Shown: positions 59,653-64,000 of the stretch, one piece after another
Position numbering within the stretch: the stretch's first letter is position 1
How the letters are laid out: the number at the start of each line of letters is the position of its first letter
NCBI RefSeq assembly: GCF_000685315.1
Contig: NZ_ARYM01000003.1
Span: forward strand, 186,001 to 250,000
Length of the DNA stretch: 64,000 nt
Reading direction: 5' to 3'
DNA from: Hyphomonas polymorpha PS728
GTDB lineage: Bacteria; Pseudomonadota; Alphaproteobacteria; Caulobacterales; Hyphomonadaceae
Made by a program: the position numbers and the translations under genes
The notes under the pieces: generated by a model
Database searches by the model: none
What the model was told of the DNA's origin: nothing
What the model saw: only the letters and a program-made list of their open reading frames with translations

Positions 59653-61191
59653 TCAGGCTTTCGTCACACCAAACCGCTTCATCACATTGTGCGTGATCAC
59701 TTCAACGAACGGGTCTTTCGCGGCAAGGCCGTGAGCCCATTCGGTAGTGCCCGTGTTGAACACTTCGCCTTTGCCGCGCTTGAAGCTCGCCAGCATCGCA
59801 TGGCCGCGCAGAACGCGCTGCTGCATGGCGGGGGAGGGATCGCCATAGATCTCCCCGGCAATCACATCCAGCTTCTCCGGCGGGATCATCGGCGCATAGC
59901 CGCTGGTGGGATCTTCGCCCAGCGTCACCGGGGCAATGCCGATGATTTCGAGGTTCTCCGGAACGCCGCCTACAGTCAGGGACTTGGGCAGGCCATCGGT
60001 GCCAAACTCGAACAGGCACCCGTCGCTTTCATAACCGATCAGCGGAACCTCGCCGCCCAGAATGTCGCCATAGAACAGGTCTGTGCCTTCCAGAGCCCAG
60101 TGCTTGTCATTGTAGATCGTGAACCCCGCCGACCCGCGCGAGACGCACATGCCAAGCCGGTGATAGCCGCCGAAATTGAAGCTCAACCCTGTGATCTCGG
60201 CTTCGGGCGCGTTGAAGGCCCGGTGTGACCAGAGATGCGTTGCCAACTCTGCCGGCACATCCTCTGCCTCAAAGCCTTTCCATTTGTGGCATACATAGGT
60301 CTTGCCATCGTCTTCCCAGCGTACCTTCCAGAAGCAGGTATTGCCAGAGAGGATCGCCGCAAAGCCACCGCCATCCACAAACCGTTCCACCTGCGCCCGC
60401 TCATTGCCAGACCAGTATTCGGAGTGTCCCACGAAGAAGGCGGACGTATAGGCCGACAGCAGATCAGGATCCGTTTCCAGATCATAATCGGTCACATAGT
60501 CGAACACATAGCCTTCTTCTTCCGTCCACGCCGCAAAGGCATGTTCCCATTTGTTGAGGAAGCCGGCCGAGCCGTCATAGGGCGAGATGCGATGCTTGCG
60601 CATCCAGACGGGGTCCGCCGTCCAGGGTTTTTCCTTGAAGCCCCGCGAGCGCATGTTGATCAGGCGCGGGGCATCTTCCGGCGCCGCAATGATCATCTGC
60701 GTGAACGGGCGCTGGGTGGAGGAAACGCCGATCGCCTGATCCATTGCCTGGTCAAAGGGCACGGTGCCGGTCATCAGGCCGGTCACGTTAGAATAGGCGT
60801 TCGCTCCGCCCCACCAGTTGTAGGAATGATAGGTGTTCGTCGCCAGCACCAGCACCGCCTTTGAGCCCGCCATGCCTTTGGCGGGCTTGATGCAGACGAA
60901 ATGGTGGGTCTGCTCTCCGGCTGCATCAGTCAGCGCGATGTCGTAATAGCCGGTGCGCCAGTCTGCACCCGTGGTCACTTCCAGCGCCACCGGCCAGCCG
61001 CATCCGTGGCGGTCAGCATCGACCGGTGCCGGGTGGTGGCCCGCCGCGATCCCGTCCTGCGTATGAACAATCTCGCGCGCCTTCCCCACGCGGGCGATCT
61101 CCAGCCGGCAAGGGCCGTTCTCCACGCTGATATGGAGGGCGAATGTCTCGCCGGGGTGAAGGCTCAGGCGGTCAGTATAGCAGGCCAGCAT
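59653..61191 (-). CDS. N,N-dimethylformamidase large-subunit-like protein
   Basis: This 512-residue protein has recognisable DmfA2-type sequence: ATNTYHSYNWWGGANAY, FVGHSEYWSGNERAQVERF, ILSGNTCFWKVRWE and TTEWAHGL near the end. The Tyr residues in the first two motifs fit the tyrosine-ligated mononuclear iron of dimethylformamidase. It is shorter than DmfA2 (about 760 residues), and no small DmfA1-like subunit is nearby. It lies below an aldolase-kinase pair on the same strand, so its real substrate may not be dimethylformamide. A GGGAG site precedes the ATG. Confidence 0.75.
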   Translation of the reverse strand: MLACYTDRLSLHPGETFALHISVENGPCRLEIARVGKAREIVHTQDGIAAGHHPAPVDADRHGCGWPVALEVTTGADWRTGYYDIALTDAAGEQTHHFVCIKPAKGMAGSKAVLVLATNTYHSYNWWGGANAYSNVTGLMTGTVPFDQAMDQAIGVSSTQRPFTQMIIAAPEDAPRLINMRSRGFKEKPWTADPVWMRKHRISPYDGSAGFLNKWEHAFAAWTEEEGYVFDYVTDYDLETDPDLLSAYTSAFFVGHSEYWSGNERAQVERFVDGGGFAAILSGNTCFWKVRWEDDGKTYVCHKWKGFEAEDVPAELATHLWSHRAFNAPEAEITGLSFNFGGYHRLGMCVSRGSAGFTIYNDKHWALEGTDLFYGDILGGEVPLIGYESDGCLFEFGTDGLPKSLTVGGVPENLEIIGIAPVTLGEDPTSGYAPMIPPEKLDVIAGEIYGDPSPAMQQRVLRGHAMLASFKRGKGEVFNTGTTEWAHGLAAKDPFVEVITHNVMKRFGVTKA

Positions 61192-61220
61192 AGGGGGCTC
61201 CCATCAATCTCTACGGATTA

Positions 61221-61240
61221 ATGGTAGCCATCATTACCAT
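61221..61240. promoter_or_regulatory. Inverted repeat upstream of the dimethylformamidase-like gene
   Basis: ATGGTA, 8 nt, TACCAT. Perfect 6-bp arms lie 30 bp upstream of the start at 61191. It may mark a separate promoter for this gene. Confidence 0.4.
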
Positions 61241-61273
61241 ATGCGCAAGCGCAATCCCGCCGCACCCTCGCCC

Positions 61274-61930
61274 TTACGGCCGCTTCTTCTGCCCGTAGGA
61301 CCGGAACCGGTCAGCGATGCGCGCCATCTCATCATCGGCCAGAAGGGTCGGTCCGCCGATGGCCAAGGTGCCCCAGTAGATGGCGGCCTGTTCCTCGATC
61401 TCTTCGGCGATCAGAAGCGCCTGTTTAAGGCTCGGCGCGACCACGATTTGTCCGTGATTGGCCATAAGTGTCCCGAATTGTCCGGAAAGCGTCTCGCAAA
61501 CAGCCTCTGCCAGCTCGGCCGATCCGAAGGTAGCATACGGCGCCACCGGCACAGACGGTCCGCCGCTGACGGCCACCATATAATGCAGGGCAGGGATCGG
61601 CCTGTTCGCGCAGGCCAGCGTGGTGGCAAAGCGCGAATGGCAATGCACCACGGCGTTCACATCCTGGCGCAGCTGCAACAGTTTCCAGTGCATCTGCCAC
61701 TCGCTGGAAGGCTTCATGCCGGTCGGGTCAAAGCTGCCATCGGGCGCCATCCGCACGATATGCTCCGGCGCCAGCATCGAAGGCGGAACCCCCGTCGGCG
61801 TCACCAGCATATCCTCGCCCAGGCGCGCCGATACATTGCCCGATGTCCCCCGGTTCAGGCCGCGCGCATCCATCGCCGCCATCACCTCGACAATCTGCGC
61901 CCGCAGTTTTGTTTCCTGCTCGCTCATCAT
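61274..61930 (-). CDS. Class II aldolase/adducin-family protein (fuculose-phosphate-aldolase-like)
   Basis: This 218-residue zinc aldolase has GLNRGTSGNVSAR (phosphate-binding loop), metal ligands in VVHCHSRFATTLA, and MANHGQIVV. It would cleave a phosphorylated sugar or similar to glycolaldehyde phosphate, glycolaldehyde or DHAP. The start overlaps the stop of the PfkB-type kinase by ATGA, so kinase and aldolase are coupled. Part of the coding sequence (ETLSGQFGTLMANHG) carries a tandem decamer repeat. Confidence 0.87.
   Translation of the reverse strand: MMSEQETKLRAQIVEVMAAMDARGLNRGTSGNVSARLGEDMLVTPTGVPPSMLAPEHIVRMAPDGSFDPTGMKPSSEWQMHWKLLQLRQDVNAVVHCHSRFATTLACANRPIPALHYMVAVSGGPSVPVAPYATFGSAELAEAVCETLSGQFGTLMANHGQIVVAPSLKQALLIAEEIEEQAAIYWGTLAIGGPTLLADDEMARIADRFRSYGQKKRP
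61449..61488. repeat. Four tandem 10-bp repeats (TGTCC decamers), locus 4
   Basis: TGTCCGTGAT, TGGCCATAAG, TGTCCCGAAT and TGTCCGGAAA in exact 10-bp register. They lie in the aldolase gene, encoding the strand before MANHG. One unit is degenerate, so part of this match may be chance. Confidence 0.65.
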
Positions 61931-62874
61931 GCGGCGGCCTCCTTCACGAGAAGTGTTGTGACAGCGTTTTCCACCTGCTCAAAGCTTTCCAGCTTGCCAT
62001 AGGTCGCCAGCCCCTGCGCCACCATCGCCGCGGTCGCGGCGGCAAATTTCAGCGCGTCGATGTCCCCCAGCCCTTTGAGTTGCGCCGTAATGAATCCCGC
62101 GCAGAAGGAATCGCCACACGTGGTCGTATCCACCACTTTGATGTCAAACGCCGGCAGCCGGCCCCGCAGGCTACCCGCCGCCATCACGGCCCCGCGCCCG
62201 CCATCCTTGATCACGCAGTTCTTGGCCCCCATCGCCACGAACGCATCTGCCGCGGCCTGAAGATCCTCTTCTCCGGTCAGGAAGCGCGCTTCCTCCGCGC
62301 TTGGCAGAAACCAGTCCACATGCGGAAGTATCCGCGCCAGTTCCGCCTTCGCGTCTGGCCTCGGCGCAATCAGATCACACGTCACCGCGGCGCCCGCCGC
62401 CCTGGCGGCCGCCACCAGCCTTTCGCCCGGCCCGCCATCAAATGTTGGCGCGCCAATGGCCGCATAATGAAGGCAGCGCACATCCGCGGCGGCCGCCCTC
62501 AGCGCGTCCGTCAGCGGCGGAACAGAGCCAGCCCCGGGCGCGTGCAGCGTCGGGCGGCGGCCCTGATCGTCAATAGGCAGGATCGTCGTGGAGGTCGGAT
62601 ACCCTTCCAATGTCTGCAGGAGGCTCGTGTCCACCCCGCCATCTTCCAGCGCAAAGCGGACGAACTTGCCCGTCAGGTCGTTGCCGATGGCGCCCGCAAC
62701 GCCAGCCTTCAGCCCCAGCCGCGCTGCGACACATGCCGCGCCCGCCGCCGTGCCGGCCGGCGCGCAGGCAATCTGTTCAATCAGCCGTCCGCCTTCATTC
62801 TGCGGAATTTCCGTGATCGGCCGGCCCACAACATCCAGCGTCGTCAGGCCCACGCACAGAAGATCAAGTTTCAT
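61927..62874 (-). CDS. PfkB-family sugar kinase
   Basis: This 315-residue ribokinase-family enzyme has the N-terminal LLCVGLTTLDVVGRPI, GGxG-type segment APAGTAAGAACVAARLG, and the catalytic Asp in DTTTCGDSFCAGF. It phosphorylates a sugar-like substrate that the coupled aldolase would then cleave. The GGGAGGAAA site is good. It is the first gene of the minus-strand operon and is divergent from an aminotransferase. Confidence 0.9.
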   Translation of the reverse strand: MKLDLLCVGLTTLDVVGRPITEIPQNEGGRLIEQIACAPAGTAAGAACVAARLGLKAGVAGAIGNDLTGKFVRFALEDGGVDTSLLQTLEGYPTSTTILPIDDQGRRPTLHAPGAGSVPPLTDALRAAAADVRCLHYAAIGAPTFDGGPGERLVAAARAAGAAVTCDLIAPRPDAKAELARILPHVDWFLPSAEEARFLTGEEDLQAAADAFVAMGAKNCVIKDGGRGAVMAAGSLRGRLPAFDIKVVDTTTCGDSFCAGFITAQLKGLGDIDALKFAAATAAMVAQGLATYGKLESFEQVENAVTTLLVKEAAA

Positions 62875-62918
62875 CCGATTTCCTCCCGAATTTACCTTGC
62901 GTCCATATCGGTCTTAAG

Positions 62919-62940
62919 TAAGATAGTCAAAACTATCTTA
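62919..62940. promoter_or_regulatory. Perfect inverted repeat in the kinase/aminotransferase divergent region
   Basis: TAAGATAGT, 4 nt (CAAA), ACTATCTTA. Perfect 9-bp arms lie about midway between the two divergent starts (62874 and 62964). It is the likely operator for a regulator of this cluster, which is not in the window. Confidence 0.6.
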
Positions 62941-62963
62941 TCGGCAAAATCGGCGAGGGCAAC

Positions 62964-64000
62964 ATGTGGACGAACTCAGTGGACAAGGCTTTGCGTGAGC
63001 GGGCCGAAGCAGTCATCCCGGGCGGGATGTATGGTCACCAGTCCGTGCGCCTTTTGCCGGACGATTATCCGCAATTCTTCGACCGTGCTTCGGGCGCCTA
63101 TATGTGGGACACAGATGGCAACCGATACATTGATTATATGTGCGGCTACGGACCAAACCTATTCGGCTATGGCCATGAGAGCATCGACGCTGCCTACATC
63201 AACCAGCTGAAAAAGGGCGACACGATGACCGGCCCGGCCGGCCTGATGGTGGAGCTTGCCGAGCAGATGACGGCGATGGTCACCCATGCAGACTGGGCCA
63301 TGTTCTGCAAGAACGGCACAGACGCCACCACGATGGCGATGATGGTCGCCCGCAACTTTACCCGCAAAAACACCATCGTGCTCGCCAAGGGCGCCTATCA
63401 CGGCGCCGCCCCCTGGTGCACGCCCGTCAGGAACGGCACAGCACCCAGCGACCGCGCCAATCAGGTCTTCTATACTTATAATGATGTCGCCAGCCTCGAA
63501 GAGGCCGTTCGCAAGGCCGGTGATGATCTCGCCGCCATTTTTGCCTCGCCGATCAAGCACGACACCTTCGTCGATCAGGAAGATCCGACAGCGGAGTATG
63601 CCCGCCGCGCCCGGGAACTCTGCGACGAGAAGGAAGCGTTGCTGATCGTGGATGATGTGCGTGCCGGGTTCCGCCTTGCCCGCGATTCCAGCTGGTCGCG
63701 CGTTGGCGTTCAGCCCGATCTTTCCAGCTGGGGCAAGGCCATCGCCAACGGCCACCCCATTTCCGCATTGCTCGGCGCGGAGAAAGCCCGCAACGCCGCT
63801 GCCACTATTTACGCCACCGGCTCCTTCTGGTTCTCCGCCGCTCCGATGGCGGCCAGCCTCGAAACGCTGCGCCTCATCCGCGAAACAGATTACCTTGAGC
63901 GCACCCAATCCCTCGGCCAGCGTCTGCGCAAAGGGTTGGATGAGGCGGCAAGCCATCACGGCTTTGTCCTCCGTCAGACCGGCCCGGCAGAAATACCGCT
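62964..64000 (+). CDS. GSA-aminomutase-like class III aminotransferase (3' truncated by window edge)
   Basis: An open frame runs from ATG 62964 (GAGGG upstream) to the end of the window with no stop. It encodes at least 345 residues. The product is of the glutamate-1-semialdehyde aminomutase/class III aminotransferase type: VIPGGMYGHQSVR, DTDGNRYIDYMCGYGPNLFGYGH, FCKNGTDATTMAM, VLAKGAYHGAAPW, LIVDDVRAGFR and the PLP-binding Lys in WGKAIANGHPISALLG. It is divergent from a kinase-aldolase-dimethylformamidase operon rather than in a heme cluster. It is therefore more likely a catabolic transaminase than HemL. Confidence 0.85.
   Translation, partial: MWTNSVDKALRERAEAVIPGGMYGHQSVRLLPDDYPQFFDRASGAYMWDTDGNRYIDYMCGYGPNLFGYGHESIDAAYINQLKKGDTMTGPAGLMVELAEQMTAMVTHADWAMFCKNGTDATTMAMMVARNFTRKNTIVLAKGAYHGAAPWCTPVRNGTAPSDRANQVFYTYNDVASLEEAVRKAGDDLAAIFASPIKHDTFVDQEDPTAEYARRARELCDEKEALLIVDDVRAGFRLARDSSWSRVGVQPDLSSWGKAIANGHPISALLGAEKARNAAATIYATGSFWFSAAPMAASLETLRLIRETDYLERTQSLGQRLRKGLDEAASHHGFVLRQTGPAEIP

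Noticed and set aside
62964-64000. hemL (glutamate-1-semialdehyde aminomutase for heme synthesis)
   Set aside because: Alphaproteobacteria make ALA by the Shemin route, and the context is catabolic; only the general family is called.
1-64000. tRNA, rRNA, insertion sequences, phage or plasmid genes
   Set aside because: None recognised on either strand; the region reads as ordinary chromosome.

Overview
The window is about 64 kb of GC-rich chromosomal DNA from an alphaproteobacterium. Three long TonB-dependent receptors, paired acyl-CoA dehydrogenases, several acyl-CoA ligases, an HWE-type kinase and marine-type phosphorus and sulfide genes suggest a Hyphomonas-like member of the Hyphomonadaceae (family placement is inference from gene content). 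I see no rRNA, tRNA, CRISPR array, transposase or integrase. Nearly all sequence is intact coding DNA, and genes are cut only at the two window edges.

Layout, left to right. (1) 1-946: C-terminal part of an HWE histidine kinase with a receiver domain. (2) 1182-11478: a TetR regulator, a 28-bp palindromic operator overlapping a TTGACA box, and a five-gene run: TonB receptor, MFS transporter, carboxylesterase lipoprotein, acyl-CoA ligase, and a lipoprotein fusing a beta-lactamase-like domain to seven FG-GAP repeats. This looks like uptake and hydrolysis of an ester followed by CoA activation. (3) 11479-20605: phosphorus-type cluster: phnD-phnC-phnE-like ABC importer, RpiR regulator, HAD-IIA phosphatase, TonB receptor, Tat-exported PhoD. 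(4) 20622-22031: flavocytochrome reductase followed by an unannotated 30-residue membrane protein. (5) 22423-26066: HU with a histone-H1-like tail, ECF sigma factor, Ser/Thr kinase with a TPR-type C-terminus. (6) 26440-31752: acyl-CoA synthetase and a large autotransporter. (7) 32194-37725: DUF2141 protein, OmpR/EnvZ-type two-component system, BamA. (8) 37824-42721: enoyl-CoA hydratase, two acyl-CoA dehydrogenases, TetR, PF10118 metal-dependent hydrolase. (9) 42734-45084: H-NOX sensor and its GGDEF-EAL partner. (10) 45225-47926: quinone-reductase-like MDR protein and an MFS exporter. (11) 47997-55047: divergent sulfide/persulfide module: rhodanese, RND pump and a two-cysteine ArsR regulator on the left; sulfide:quinone oxidoreductase, TrxC-like thioredoxin and DUF2892 protein on the right. 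(12) 55061-59553: TetR, TonB receptor, ATG22-type MFS transporter. (13) 59653-64000: dimethylformamidase-like protein, class II aldolase and PfkB kinase, divergent from a GSA-type aminotransferase that runs off the end.

The best candidates for something new are: the sulfide module, with an RND pump between a rhodanese and a SqrR/BigR-like sensor; the PhnDCE/RpiR/HAD/TonB/PhoD cluster with shared candidate operator sequences; a dispersed family of tandem 10-bp repeats (unit close to TGTCCGGAAT) found at four loci, three of them in coding sequence; and the beta-lactamase/FG-GAP fusion in the ester operon. All functions are read from sequence motifs and context. No database search was possible.
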